This document shows positions 43,846 through 52,617 of a stretch of DNA of 64,000 bases, piece after piece (within the stretch, counting starts at the first letter, position 1; each line of letters starts with the position of its first letter). The stretch spans positions 62,001 through 126,000 of the forward strand of contig NZ_BARF01000104.1 of NCBI RefSeq assembly GCF_000367365.1, in the 5' to 3' direction. Origin of the DNA: Streptomyces prunicolor NBRC 13075. Its GTDB lineage: Bacteria > Actinomycetota > Actinomycetes > Streptomycetales > Streptomycetaceae. The notes under the pieces were generated by a model. The model had not been told where the DNA came from. It was given only the letters and a program-made list of their open reading frames with translations, and ran no database searches. The translations under genes were made by a program, and so were the position numbers.

Positions 43846-44373
43846 TCACCAGCCCGGTGGCGCGGGAAGCTCCACGTCCAGGGCGACGAGGAAGCGAGAC
43901 ACCATGCCGTACGCGGCGACGGTCGCGGTCAGTTCGACGAGTTCGGCGTCGGTGAAGTCGCCGCGCAGCGCGTCGAAGACCTCGTCGGGCACCTGTACGT
44001 GCCGAGTCATGGCGTCGGTGTACGCGAGTACCCTGCGCTGTCGCGCGTCCAGGGCCGGGTGTTCGGCCGCGTCGTCGTGCCGGAGGGCGGCGAGCTGGTG
44101 GCCGTCCAGTCCGGCGGCGCGGGCCTCCGGTTCATGGGCGGTCCATTCGTAGGAGGCCCGGTTGAGCACGGCGATCCGCAGGATCACCAACTCCCGGATG
44201 TCCGCGGGCAGGTCCATGCGGAGCCGGATCGCTCCCAGCAGGCTGTTCCAGCCGTCGGCGACGCTCGGGCTGTACAGAAGCATCCGGTCCAGGAGGCGCA
44301 GGGTGCCGCCCCGTCGTGCACGGATGCGGTCCGCGACGGGTCCGGTTCCGTCGATGCCCGGAAGTCGTGCCAC
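43846..44373 (-). CDS. Carboxymuconolactone decarboxylase/AhpD-like family protein
   Basis: 175 residues from a GTG with GAAAGGAC upstream. All-helical CMD fold: LLYSPSVADGWNSLLGAIRL, DLPADIRELVILRIAVLNRA, SYEWTAHEPEARAAGLDGHQ, LDARQRRVLAYTDAMTRHVQ and ELVELTATVAAYGMVSRFLV. The usual CxxC of AhpD is replaced by Asn-Arg-Ala-Ser-Tyr-Glu-Trp, so it is not a peroxidase; the Glu/His (YEWTAHE) arrangement resembles decarboxylase/hydrolase members. A second member at 60698 shows the same motif style. Confidence 0.85.
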   Translation of the reverse strand: MARLPGIDGTGPVADRIRARRGGTLRLLDRMLLYSPSVADGWNSLLGAIRLRMDLPADIRELVILRIAVLNRASYEWTAHEPEARAAGLDGHQLAALRHDDAAEHPALDARQRRVLAYTDAMTRHVQVPDEVFDALRGDFTDAELVELTATVAAYGMVSRFLVALDVELPAPPGW

Positions 44374-44441
44374 GGTCGTCCTTTCTCGGCATGTCGCGCG
44401 GGCCGCCGTTCGGGCGGCCTCAGTTGTTCGGGGCGGCCGGG

Positions 44442-45800
44442 CTACTCGGGCGCCGTCGGCCGGTGCAGGACTCCCGGGCCGACGGTGTCGCCGAAGATCA
44501 TGGCGGGGGTGTCGTCGGGCCCGGTGAACTGCGGCCACTGCTCCGGCCCGGCCCCGTTCGGGTCGGCCGACTCCACGAAACGCGCCCAGGCGTCGGCCAT
44601 CGCCTTCGCCAGCACGCGGTCGGTGGGCTGCCAGGGCCAGTCGGGTCGGCGGTCCAAGTTGTCGAGGACGTACGGGAGTTCGGCGGTGTGGTAGACCCCG
44701 GAGTCCGGCAGGCCTGATGGCAGCGCGGGCTTGCGGGTGAACCGGTACATCCAGGTCGGGGCGCCGGTCGTGGCGCGGTGAGTGTGCGCCCAGTGCCACA
44801 CGGGGCGGACGAATCGGGTGTCGCCCACGGTCTTCGGTTCCTGGCCGTCCTTCGCATAGACCGTGCCCTCGTCGAGGTTGGTGCCCACCAGCAGCGGTAC
44901 GGAGTGCTGCCGGCCGGCGGCGAACACGTCGTCGGTGGGTTCGGTCAGGACGCGGCCGTCGACGACGGGTCCGAAGTGTCCACGGACGATGAGTTCGACG
45001 CCCGAGATCCCCCGGAGCGTCTCGATGTCGTGGGTGGCGAATCCGTCGGCGTATGACAGTCCCTGCTTCTGGGCGTCCTCCTGATCCGGCAGCGGCCCCT
45101 CGGCCCGGCCCACGCCCGAGGCGCTCTGGCCGAGTGCCGCGCGGAAGAGCGGCCGGGCGGCACTCGCGGTCATCAGATGACAGATGTGGGCCGCTCCGGC
45201 GGAGTTGCCGGCCAGGGTGACCCGGTCGGGGTCGCCGCCGAAGGCCCCGATGTTCTCGCGCACCCAGGTCAGGGCGGCGCAGAGGTCCAGCAGGCCGTAG
45301 TTGCCGGAGGCGCCGAGGTCGTCCTCGGCGGCCAGGGCGGGATGGGCGAGGAAACCGAGGGCACCGAGGCGGTGGTTGAGGGTGACGACGACCAGGCCAC
45401 GGGCGGCCAGGGACGCACCGTCGTGGATGTCCTGCGAGCCGTGACCGTACCGGTTGCCGCCGCCGTGGATCCACACCATGACCGGCAGCCCGCCGGCTGG
45501 GGAGGGCTCGGGGGTCCACACATTGAGGTAGAGGCAGTCCTCGCTCATCACCAGGGGGCGGCGGTCGTCGAAGTTGGTGCGGTACATCAACGAGCCCCGG
45601 GGCGGCTGGGGTTGCAGCGGCGCGGGCCCGAACGCGACCGCGTGCCGTTCGCCGTCCCAGCCCTCGGCGGCCCGTGGCGGCCGCCACCGCAGAGCCCCGA
45701 CCGGCGGCGCGGCGAAGGGGATGCCGCGGAACACGGCGACGGAGCGGTCCCACTCCCCCAGCAGCCGGCCGCCGGTCGTGCGCGAGCGCGGGGCGTTCAC
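44442..45800 (-). CDS. Carboxylesterase, type B
   Basis: 452 residues from a GTG that overlaps the upstream amidohydrolase stop (GTGA). Alpha/beta hydrolase with VFRGIPFAAPPVGALRWRPP, SEDCLYLNVWTPEP, oxyanion motif VMVWIHGGGNRYG, nucleophile elbow TLAGNSAGAAH (Ser; GNSAG in place of the commoner GESAG), acid residue region NLDEGTVYAKD and His in YHTAELPYVLDN. No signal peptide: cytosolic. Would open an ester or lactone in the pathway. Confidence 0.9.
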   Translation of the reverse strand: MNAPRSRTTGGRLLGEWDRSVAVFRGIPFAAPPVGALRWRPPRAAEGWDGERHAVAFGPAPLQPQPPRGSLMYRTNFDDRRPLVMSEDCLYLNVWTPEPSPAGGLPVMVWIHGGGNRYGHGSQDIHDGASLAARGLVVVTLNHRLGALGFLAHPALAAEDDLGASGNYGLLDLCAALTWVRENIGAFGGDPDRVTLAGNSAGAAHICHLMTASAARPLFRAALGQSASGVGRAEGPLPDQEDAQKQGLSYADGFATHDIETLRGISGVELIVRGHFGPVVDGRVLTEPTDDVFAAGRQHSVPLLVGTNLDEGTVYAKDGQEPKTVGDTRFVRPVWHWAHTHRATTGAPTWMYRFTRKPALPSGLPDSGVYHTAELPYVLDNLDRRPDWPWQPTDRVLAKAMADAWARFVESADPNGAGPEQWPQFTGPDDTPAMIFGDTVGPGVLHRPTAPE

Positions 45801-47020
45801 GCCGGAGCCTTGTGCAGTACGCCGTCCTTCATGATCGCGGTGAGGCGGTCGCGGTCCTGGAGGACCCGGATGTCGTCGAGGGGGTCGCCGTCGACGAGGA
45901 CGAGGTCGGCGAGGAACCCCTCCCGGATCAGGCCGAGTTCGCCGTCCATGCCCATGACCCAGCCGCCGTCCCGGGTGGCGGCGCTGAGCGCCTGGGCCGG
46001 GGTGAAGCCGAACCAGTCGACGAACAGCTCCAGGTCGCGGGCGTTGCGGCCGACCGGGTTCCACGGGAAGCCGTAGTCGCCGCCCGGTACGACCCGGATG
46101 CCTCGGCGGACGAGCTCCGGTACAACCTGCCGGACCGCCTTCTCGGTTGCCTCGACCTCCATGCCGGGCTCGGGCTCGCTGCCGGCCTCGTGCAGGTTGG
46201 CGTAGATGATGCCCGGGGTGGGCGCGACGAACAGCCGGTCCCGGGCGGCCTCCAGGAGGTCGAGGGTCTCCTCGTCGGCGAAGGTGCAGTGGTAGACGGC
46301 GCGGATGCCGTGCCGGACGGCCATCTTGATCGCCTCGGCCGCGTGGGCGTGGGCGGTGAGCGCGACTCCTCGGGCGCGGGCCGTCGCCGAGGCGGCGGCG
46401 ACCTCGTCGTCGGTGAACTGCACGATCCGCGAGGTTCCCTGCACCACCGCGCTCTCCCCGGACAGCGACAGCTTGACGATGTCGACGTCGAGGTCCGCCA
46501 TCTCGCCGACGAACCGGCTCACCGACTCGGGATCGGAGGCCCTGCCGTCGATTCCCGGGAAGTCGTAGACACCCGGTTCGACCATGCCGGCGCTGCCCTC
46601 CCAGGAGGCGGCTTTGAGGCGTGGTCCCGGCATCCAGCCCTCCGCGAACGCCTTGCGGGCCGCGGTCTCGGTGCGGGGCAGGCGGTTGCCACCGGAGTAG
46701 GCGCTGGTGATGCCGTGGTCCAGCAGCACCCGCCCGGCGTGCGCGACCAGCAGTGCCTTCTCCTCGTCGGGTTCGTCCCGGCGCGACGAGCCGTGTTCGA
46801 CGGTGGAGCCGAAACCGAGGTGGGTGTGGGAGTCGACCAGGCCGGGGATCAGCGTGCCGCCGCCCCCGTCGACGATGCGGGCGGCGGCCAGCTTGTCGGC
46901 GGGGATCCTGCGGTTGACGGAGGTGATGCGGTTGCCCTCGACAAGGACCTCACCGGCGACGGGATCACGTCCGGTGCCGTCGAAGACCTGGACGTCGGTG
47001 AAGAGGATCGTCTCGCTCAT
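45797..47020 (-). CDS. Metal-dependent amidohydrolase (imidazolonepropionase/prolidase-like)
   Basis: 407 residues. Composite N-/C-terminal beta domain (ILFTDVQVFDGTGRDPVAGE; LADLVLVDGDPLDDIRVLQD) around a TIM barrel. Metal ligands: IPGLVDSHTHLGFGS (HxH), Lys in VDIVKLSLSGE, His in ALTAHAHAAEAIKMAV, and VYHCTFADEET; the final Asp lies near VVPGGDYGFPW. Hydrolyses a C-N or ester/lactone bond. Sits between a FAH-family hydrolase and the esterase in a six-gene operon. Confidence 0.9.
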   Translation of the reverse strand: MSETILFTDVQVFDGTGRDPVAGEVLVEGNRITSVNRRIPADKLAAARIVDGGGGTLIPGLVDSHTHLGFGSTVEHGSSRRDEPDEEKALLVAHAGRVLLDHGITSAYSGGNRLPRTETAARKAFAEGWMPGPRLKAASWEGSAGMVEPGVYDFPGIDGRASDPESVSRFVGEMADLDVDIVKLSLSGESAVVQGTSRIVQFTDDEVAAASATARARGVALTAHAHAAEAIKMAVRHGIRAVYHCTFADEETLDLLEAARDRLFVAPTPGIIYANLHEAGSEPEPGMEVEATEKAVRQVVPELVRRGIRVVPGGDYGFPWNPVGRNARDLELFVDWFGFTPAQALSAATRDGGWVMGMDGELGLIREGFLADLVLVDGDPLDDIRVLQDRDRLTAIMKDGVLHKAPA

Positions 47021-47859
47021 GGTGCGCTCCTGAAGGTGTGCCGCATCTCGCCCAGTCCCCCGATCCTGCTCACGAGGGTGTCATCCGGACCCAGGAATCG
47101 CGGTGGGGTACGGCGGTTTCCCACGCCCGCCGGGGTTCCGGTGAAGATCAGGTCGCCGGGGCGCAGCGGACAGATCGCGCTGAGGTAGGAGACCAGCGTG
47201 GGCACGGGGAAGATCATGTTCGAGGTGCGGTCGTGCTGCACGGTCTCGCCGTTCAGCTCGCAGGTCAGCTCCAGGTCGTCGGGGTCCGGCAGTTCGTCGA
47301 GGCTGACGAGGGCAGGGCCGACCGGGCCGAAGCCGGGGAAGGACTTGCCCAGGGAGAACTGGGCGGGGCGGCCCGCGAGTTGGACGATCCGCTCGGAGAG
47401 GTCCTGGCCGACGGTGAGCGCGACGACCGGGTCCCAGCCCTTCTCGCGCGGCACGCGATGGGCGTGACGGCCGATGACCGCGACGGCCTCCAGCTCCCAG
47501 TCGACGTGCCCGGGCGGCAGATCGATGGTGGCGTGGGGCCCGGTGATGCAGCTGGGGAACTTGGTGAACACCAGGGGCTCGGCCGGTTCCTGGTAGCCCG
47601 CCTCCGCCGTGTGGGGGCGGTAGTTGAGCGCGACGGCGAAGACCTGGCGCGGCTCGGGCAGGGGCGCGAGCAGGTCGGACTCCTTGTACGGCCCGGCAAG
47701 CGCCGGGTCGATGTCCGACGACCAGTCGAGCAGGTCGTCCCACTGGCCGAAGAGGTCGGCCGGGTCGGCGGAGAAGCGGTCCGCCGAGGCGGTGGCCACG
47801 TCCACGGCGCCGTCGAGAGTCAACAGGACGGTGCGGCCCGCGAGTTGAGCGATACGCAT
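47017..47859 (-). CDS. Fumarylacetoacetate hydrolase family protein (second copy)
   Basis: 280 residues from the ATG at 47859, four bases after the previous stop. FAH fold: VFAVALNYRPHTAEAGY, PLVFTKFPSCITGPHATIDL, HVDWELEAVAVIGRHAHRVP (Asp/Glu metal ligands), VALTVGQDLSERIVQ, SLGKSFPGFGPVGPALVSLD, LTCELNGETVQHDRTSNMIF, and RPGDLIFTGTPAGVG. Cleaves or hydrates acylpyruvate-type beta-diketo acids using a divalent metal. Paired with a diverged relative at 47864; the two share only family motifs. Confidence 0.9.
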   Translation of the reverse strand: MRIAQLAGRTVLLTLDGAVDVATASADRFSADPADLFGQWDDLLDWSSDIDPALAGPYKESDLLAPLPEPRQVFAVALNYRPHTAEAGYQEPAEPLVFTKFPSCITGPHATIDLPPGHVDWELEAVAVIGRHAHRVPREKGWDPVVALTVGQDLSERIVQLAGRPAQFSLGKSFPGFGPVGPALVSLDELPDPDDLELTCELNGETVQHDRTSNMIFPVPTLVSYLSAICPLRPGDLIFTGTPAGVGNRRTPPRFLGPDDTLVSRIGGLGEMRHTFRSAP

Positions 47860-47863
47860 CGGG

Positions 47864-48736
47864 TCACACCCACTGCTCGGCGGGCGGCTCGGGGGTGCCG
47901 TAGGCGTCCTGCCAGGACACCACCCGGTTGCGCAGGATGCCCAGGCCCTCGATCTCGGCCTCGACGACGTCACCGGGGTTGAGGTAGTTGGCGAAGGGAT
48001 CCTCAGTGCTCGCCGCCACGCCCGCGATGGTCCCGGTGGTGAGGATGTCGCCCGCGCTGTAGGTCTGCGGCGAGTGGTACGCGACGAGTTGGGGGATCGA
48101 CACCGACATGCGGGAGGTGTTCGACTTCTGCCGTACGTCGCCGTTGACCCGCAGTTCCATGTCCAGGTCGTGCGGGTCGCCGATCTCGTCGGCGGTGACG
48201 ATGTACGGGCCGATCGGGCAGAACGTGTCGATGGCCTTGGAGAAGGAGAAGACCCCCGACTCCATCTCGCGGCGCTGGATGTCGCGTGCGGTGATGTCGT
48301 TGAAGACGAGGTAGCCCGCGATGTGCTCGGCGGCCTGGTCGGCCGAGAAGAACTTGCCCGGCCTGCCGATGATCACGGCGAGTTCGAGTTCGTAGTCCAG
48401 TTCCCTGGTCAGGTTGGCGGGGTACACGATCGGGTCGTCGGGCCCGATGATCGCGTCGGTGTTCTGGAAGAAGACGATGCCCTTGTTGACGGGGTGGGAC
48501 CAGTCCACCCGGGCCAGGTCCTCGTGGTGCTCACGGAAGTTGCCCGCCGTGTGGAAGAACTTCTTCGGCACGATCGGCGCCCGCAGCCGGACGTCGGCGC
48601 GTGCGAACGTCCGCCCCGTCTCGTCCACTCGGCCCTCGCGTTCGAAGAACTCACGGGTGGTCGGAACGTCGAATTCCACCACCGTGTCCCCGTCCAGGCG
48701 CCCCACGAGCCCCTCGTCGAACGTCACCAGCTTCAT
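47864..48736 (-). CDS. Fumarylacetoacetate hydrolase family protein (first copy)
   Basis: 290 residues from the ATG at 48736. MKLVTFDEGLVGRLDGDTVV opens the usual N-terminal domain. The catalytic domain has FFHTAGNFREHHEDLARVDW, FFQNTDAIIGPDDPIVYP, ELDYELELAVIIGRPGKFFS (ligands Glu-x-Glu), YLVFNDITARDIQRREM, FSKAIDTFCPIGPYIVTADE and GDILTTGTIAGVA. First gene of the minus-strand operon to 42973. A perfect TGTCGACA lies 17 bases upstream, so a bound protein would overlap the ribosome-binding region. Confidence 0.91.
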   Translation of the reverse strand: MKLVTFDEGLVGRLDGDTVVEFDVPTTREFFEREGRVDETGRTFARADVRLRAPIVPKKFFHTAGNFREHHEDLARVDWSHPVNKGIVFFQNTDAIIGPDDPIVYPANLTRELDYELELAVIIGRPGKFFSADQAAEHIAGYLVFNDITARDIQRREMESGVFSFSKAIDTFCPIGPYIVTADEIGDPHDLDMELRVNGDVRQKSNTSRMSVSIPQLVAYHSPQTYSAGDILTTGTIAGVAASTEDPFANYLNPGDVVEAEIEGLGILRNRVVSWQDAYGTPEPPAEQWV

Positions 48737-48752
48737 CAGACCTCCCAAGAAC

Positions 48753-48760
48753 TGTCGACA
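48753..48760. promoter_or_regulatory. TGTCGACA site upstream of the FAH operon
   Basis: Context AACTGTCGACACTC in the 108-base divergent gap between the FAH operon and the SDR pair at 48845; 17 bases from the FAH start. Confidence 0.7.
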
Positions 48761-48805
48761 CTCACCCTGCATCGAGCAGGCTTTTACGTCAATACCCGCG
48801 CCAAG

Positions 48806-48813
48806 TGTGGACA
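48806..48813. promoter_or_regulatory. Near-match TGTGGACA upstream of SDR pair
   Basis: One mismatch to TGTCGACA, 31 bases before the SDR start at 48845, in the same divergent gap as the perfect site at 48753. Confidence 0.45.
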
Positions 48814-48844
48814 CCATGACGTTGAGTGGCTTACGGTCCCCGGC

Positions 48845-49606
48845 ATGAAGACGACGTGGGACCACTCCGGAACGCGCGCGATCGTCGCGGGGGCGGGAGG
48901 CATCGGAGCAGCCGTCGCGGAGGCCCTGGCGGACGCCGGCGCCGAGGTGGCCGTCCTCGACATCGATGCCGACGCCCTCGCCGAACTCTCCCGCGCCCCT
49001 ACGGCCGAGGGACTCGGCGGTGTCTTCGGCGTACCGGCCGACCTCACCTCCGCCGACGCCTGCCGCGACGCCGTCGACCGGGCCGCCGAACGCCTCGGCG
49101 GACTCGACGTCTTCGTGCACGCCGTCGGCGCCAACGACCGCAGACCCGTGCTGGAGACACCCGACGAGGTGTGGGACCGGATCGTGGCCGTCAACCTCAC
49201 CAGCGCCTTCCGGCTCGGGCGGGCGATCGGCGCCCGCATGGTCGCCACCGGCTACGGCCGCATCGTCTACCTCTCCTCCGTGTCGGGCCTGCTCGCGCAC
49301 AAGGACCACGCGCCCTACGCGGCCACCAAGGGCGGCGTCAACCAGCTGATGCGGGTGATGGCCCGGGAGTGGGCGCCGCACGGCGTCACCGTCAACGCGG
49401 TCGCCCCCGGCTACACCGAGACCGACCTCACCCGCGCCTATCTCGCCAGGCCCGGCATACGCGCGTCCATGGAGGCGCTCGTCCCCGCCGGACGTCTCGG
49501 CCGACCTGACGACCTGGTCGGCCCGGCCCTCTTCCTCACCTCGGCCGAGGCCGGCTTCGTCACCGGACAGGTGCTGTACGCAGACGGCGGCCGGACCCTC
49601 GTATGA
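48845..49606 (+). CDS. Short-chain dehydrogenase/reductase
   Basis: 253 residues. AIVAGAGGIGAAVAEALADA is the nucleotide motif, VAVLDIDADALAE the acidic NAD-selecting end, HAVGANDRRPV the NNAG equivalent, IVYLSSVSGLLAHKD the Ser, YAATKGGVNQLM the Tyr-x3-Lys, VTGQVLYADGGRTLV the C-terminus. Divergent from the FAH operon and followed after 51 bases by a second SDR, so two successive dehydrogenations are possible. Confidence 0.91.
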   Translation: MKTTWDHSGTRAIVAGAGGIGAAVAEALADAGAEVAVLDIDADALAELSRAPTAEGLGGVFGVPADLTSADACRDAVDRAAERLGGLDVFVHAVGANDRRPVLETPDEVWDRIVAVNLTSAFRLGRAIGARMVATGYGRIVYLSSVSGLLAHKDHAPYAATKGGVNQLMRVMAREWAPHGVTVNAVAPGYTETDLTRAYLARPGIRASMEALVPAGRLGRPDDLVGPALFLTSAEAGFVTGQVLYADGGRTLV

Positions 49607-49657
49607 CCCCTCCTCGCGCCTCCCCCTCCCCACCCCTCCTTCACGATCGGAGCCCAC

Positions 49658-50437
49658 ATGACCATCCCCCAGCGCTTCACCGGCAGCACCGTCCTCGTGA
49701 CCGGGGCCGGGACCGGATTCGGCGCCGAGATCGCCGTGCGCGCGGCCCAGGAGGGGGCCGACGTCGCGATCCACTACCGCAGTTCGCGTGCGGGCGCCGA
49801 GGCCACCGCGGAGCGGGTCACGGCGCTCGGCCGCAAGGCCTTCGTCGTGCGGGCCGACATCTCCGAGCACGACCAGATCAAGCGGCTGGCGGACGAGGTC
49901 TGGGGCCACTTCGGCCGCCTCGACGTCGCCGTCAACAACGTCGGCGACGTGGCCCGCGAGCAGATGTCCTGGCGCGACATCACCGAAGAGTCCATCGACC
50001 ACGTCCTCGCCGTCGACATCAAGGGCACCCTGCTGTGCACGCACGAGTTCGGCGCCCGGATGCTGGAGCAGGAGGGCGGCGGCGCCATCGTCAACATCGG
50101 CTCCACCGTCGTGGCCCGCGGCAGCGCCCGGGCGCCCCAGTACGCGGCGGCCAAGTACGGCATCATCGGCCTCACCAAGTCCTACGCCCACGCGTTCGCG
50201 CCGGCCGTGCGGGTCAACGTCTTCGCCCCCGGCTTCATCGAGACCGAGGCGACGCTCGGCCGTACCGACTGGAAGAACGGGCGCGGCGACACACTGCGCG
50301 AACTGACGCCCATGGGCCGTATCCCCGGCCCCGCCGAACTCGCGGGCGCCGCCCTGTTCCTGGCCACCGAGGACGCCCACCACATCACCGGCGGCTTCCT
50401 CGTCGCGGACGGCGGCTACAACATGATCGGCGCCTGA
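49658..50437 (+). CDS. Short-chain dehydrogenase/reductase
   Basis: 259 residues, FabG-like. VLVTGAGTGFGAEIAVRAAQ, then HYRSSRAGAEAT (basic residues after strand 2, suggesting NADP(H) unlike the SDR before it), VAVNNVGDVAREQM, IVNIGSTVVARG, YAAAKYGIIGLTKSYAHAFA, VNVFAPGFIETEATLG and ITGGFLVADGGYNMIG. Followed by a strong hairpin terminator. Confidence 0.91.
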   Translation: MTIPQRFTGSTVLVTGAGTGFGAEIAVRAAQEGADVAIHYRSSRAGAEATAERVTALGRKAFVVRADISEHDQIKRLADEVWGHFGRLDVAVNNVGDVAREQMSWRDITEESIDHVLAVDIKGTLLCTHEFGARMLEQEGGGAIVNIGSTVVARGSARAPQYAAAKYGIIGLTKSYAHAFAPAVRVNVFAPGFIETEATLGRTDWKNGRGDTLRELTPMGRIPGPAELAGAALFLATEDAHHITGGFLVADGGYNMIGA

Positions 50438-50442
50438 CGGAC

Positions 50443-50496
50443 ACACCCCATGCGGAGGCCCCGGGAATGCGTTCCCGGGGCCTCCGCATGGGGTGT
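50443..50496. terminator. Strong bidirectional hairpin terminator
   Basis: 25-base perfectly complementary arms at 50443-50467 and 50472-50496 around the 4-base loop TGCG, placed between the convergent SDR and VOC genes. Confidence 0.88.
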
Positions 50497-50505
50497 TCGG
50501 CCGGA

Positions 50506-50910
50506 TCAGTCGCGGTTCAGCAGTTCGATCAGGTTGCCGTACGGATCGGACACGAAGGCCATGCGCGCGCCCGCCCGGGGCGCTGCCTGCGGGGGCATGC
50601 TGCTGCCCGCGCCGGCCTCGACCAGCCGGGCGTACGCGCCGTCCACGTCCTCGACGCACAGGCACAGGTGACCTAGGCCCAGGGTGCCCGCCGCCTCCAG
50701 CGCGGTCGCCGCCCGCAGACCCGGCCGCGCCCCCGGGCGGTGCAGCAACTCGATGCGGAAACCGCTGTCGTGCAGGAGCATCACCCCGCGCAGGTCCGTG
50801 CCGGGGATCGAGAACACCGGGGCGGCGGTGAGGTCGAGGGCCGCGCAGTACCAGGCGGTTGCGGCCTCCAGATCCGGTACCGAGATCCCGACGTGGTCGA
50901 ACCGGGTCAT
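50506..50910 (-). CDS. VOC superfamily (glyoxalase/methylmalonyl-CoA epimerase-like) protein
   Basis: 134 residues, one glyoxalase-fold unit pair. FDHVGISVPDLEAATAWYCA gives the first His ligand, MLLHDSGFRIELLHRPGA the Glu, LGLGHLCLCVEDVDGAYARL the second His, and MAFVSDPYGNLIELLNRD the last Glu. With His/Glu/His/Glu present it should bind a divalent metal and act as an epimerase, isomerase or dioxygenase-like enzyme. Start overlaps the upstream ATPase stop (ATGA). Confidence 0.88.
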   Translation of the reverse strand: MTRFDHVGISVPDLEAATAWYCAALDLTAAPVFSIPGTDLRGVMLLHDSGFRIELLHRPGARPGLRAATALEAAGTLGLGHLCLCVEDVDGAYARLVEAGAGSSMPPQAAPRAGARMAFVSDPYGNLIELLNRD

Positions 50911-51785
50911 CGTCGTACCGCGCTCTCGGTCACCGCGGCGGCCTGGCCGGGAGTGTCCTCGTCGCGTGCCGGTGTGTCGGCGCTCCCGGCGGCCGACCGG
51001 TCGCCGCGGATCAGGGTCAGCACGTGGGTACGCAGGTCCGCGAAGCGGGCGTGGGCCCGGGTGCGGAGCTGGTCGCGGTCGTCGCCCAGATCGATCGTGA
51101 GGTTGTCGACGACCGTCGTCGGGCTGCCGCCGAGGACGATCACCCGGTCGCCGAGGTAGACCGCCTCGTCGATGTCGTGGGTGACCACGACGACGGTGAT
51201 GCCGAGCCGCTCGCGCAGCGACAGCGTCAGGTCCTCCAGGTCGAAGCGCGACTGGGCGTCCACCGAACCGAAGGGCTCGTCCATCAGCAGGACGGGTGCC
51301 TCGTAGGCGAGTCCGCGCGCGATGGCGACCCGCTGCTGCATGCCGCCGGAGAGCTGCCACGGGTACTTGTCCCCGACGCCCGGGAGGCCTACGGCGGCCA
51401 GGCACTCGTCGGCGCGCTCGCGGCGGGCGGCCCGCTTGACGCCCATGCCCTCCAGCGGGAAGGCGACGTTGTCGCGGACCTTCATCCATGGCAGCAGCGA
51501 GCCCCGGTAGTCCTGGAAGACCACGGCGATGTCGGCGTGGGGCTTGGTGAGTTCCTGCTCGCCGTAGCTGATCGTGCCGGACGTCGGACGAGCGAGGCCC
51601 GACAGGCAGCGCAGGAGGGTGGTCTTGCCCGCCCCGGACGGGCCGACGACGCACACCAGCTCCCCTGGGTCGACCCGCAGCGACAGGTCCTCGATCACCC
51701 GGTGCTCGTCCGCGCCGTGGCCGAACGTCTTGCCGACGCCGTCCACGACCAGGCTGGATCCGCGCGCTTTCAGATGCCGCTGCAT
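50907..51785 (-). CDS. ABC transporter ATPase, SsuB/TauB type
   Basis: 292 residues. Walker A GPSGAGKT (48-55), Q-loop VVFQDYRGSLLPWMKVRDNV, signature LSGGMQ (145-150), Walker B VLLMDE (165-170), D-loop SVDAQSR and switch His in VVVTHDIDEAVYLGDRV. This is the nitrate/sulfonate/taurine/aromatic-acid import subfamily. It couples to the two permeases at 51770 and 52618; the gene overlaps the former by 16 bases. Confidence 0.94.
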   Translation of the reverse strand: MQRHLKARGSSLVVDGVGKTFGHGADEHRVIEDLSLRVDPGELVCVVGPSGAGKTTLLRCLSGLARPTSGTISYGEQELTKPHADIAVVFQDYRGSLLPWMKVRDNVAFPLEGMGVKRAARRERADECLAAVGLPGVGDKYPWQLSGGMQQRVAIARGLAYEAPVLLMDEPFGSVDAQSRFDLEDLTLSLRERLGITVVVVTHDIDEAVYLGDRVIVLGGSPTTVVDNLTIDLGDDRDQLRTRAHARFADLRTHVLTLIRGDRSAAGSADTPARDEDTPGQAAAVTESAVRR

Positions 51786-52600
51786 GATGGCGTGACCTCG
51801 TTCCGGGGCTTGGTCCGCCGGGTGCGGGGCGGACGCTGGTGGTACCAGCCCAGCAGCACGTGTTCGGCTGCCAGGAGGAGCACGCTCAGGCCGTAGCCGA
51901 GCATGCCGATCAGCACGGTGCCGGCCCAGGTCTCCGGGACGGCGAAGCTGGAGCCGCTCTGCAGGATGTAGTTGCCGAGGCCCACGGGTGAGCCGTAGAT
52001 CTCGCTGACGACCATCAGGACCACCGCGATCGACAGGGCGATGCGGACACCGGCGAAGATCTGGGGCAGCGCGCCCGGCAGGACGACCTTGGTCAGTCGC
52101 AGTCGCCAGGGGATCCGGTAGCTGCGGGCGGTCTCGTGAACGGCCGGGTTGACGCCGTGCACACCACTGATGGTGTTGAGCAGGATCGGCCACAGCGAGC
52201 CGAGCGCGATCAGGAAGATCTTGGGGCCGGAGCCGATGCCCAGGGTGAGGATGATGACGGGGACGAACGCCACCGTGGGCACCGCCCGGGCGAAGTCCAG
52301 CAGCGGCGCGGTGGCCCGTCGTAGGAGCGGGATCTCGCCGATGACCAGGCCCGCGCCGATACCGACCACCGTGGCGATGGCCAGGCCCAGCACGATGTTG
52401 CGCAGGGAGAAGGCCAGGTCGCTCACGAGCTCGCCGTGCACGAGGCCGCGCCAGAGGGTGGCCAGGACGTCGGTCGCGGGCGGGAAGTAGAAGCTGGTGC
52501 TGCCCGCGGTGGCCAGCACCAGGATCGCGAGGACCAGGGCCGGCAGCCACAGCTGATGGAGCAGCGACTTCCACAGGGCACCTGAAGGGTGTGCCGCCAT
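51770..52600 (-). CDS. ABC transporter permease, SsuC/TauC type
   Basis: 276 residues with six hydrophobic segments (LPALVLAILVLATAGSTSFY first) and EAA loop HETARSYRIPWRLRLTKVVLPGALPQIF. SsuC-like permeases normally form homodimers; here a second, distinct permease gene follows upstream, suggesting a heterodimeric channel. Confidence 0.92.
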   Translation of the reverse strand: MAAHPSGALWKSLLHQLWLPALVLAILVLATAGSTSFYFPPATDVLATLWRGLVHGELVSDLAFSLRNIVLGLAIATVVGIGAGLVIGEIPLLRRATAPLLDFARAVPTVAFVPVIILTLGIGSGPKIFLIALGSLWPILLNTISGVHGVNPAVHETARSYRIPWRLRLTKVVLPGALPQIFAGVRIALSIAVVLMVVSEIYGSPVGLGNYILQSGSSFAVPETWAGTVLIGMLGYGLSVLLLAAEHVLLGWYHQRPPRTRRTKPRNEVTPSCSGI

Positions 52601-52617
52601 GATGTTCCTTCCCTGCC

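Noticed and set aside
47864..50665. Reading the FAH gene as a 933-residue protein extending across the divergent SDR genes
   Set aside because: The extension is antisense to two normal SDRs. The FAH ATG at 48736 gives the usual family length and follows a promoter region.
51085..51125. GTCGAC-containing string (TGTCGACG) inside the ATPase gene as a regulon site
   Set aside because: It breaks the palindrome at the last base and is within coding sequence; GTCGAC is frequent in this GC-rich DNA.
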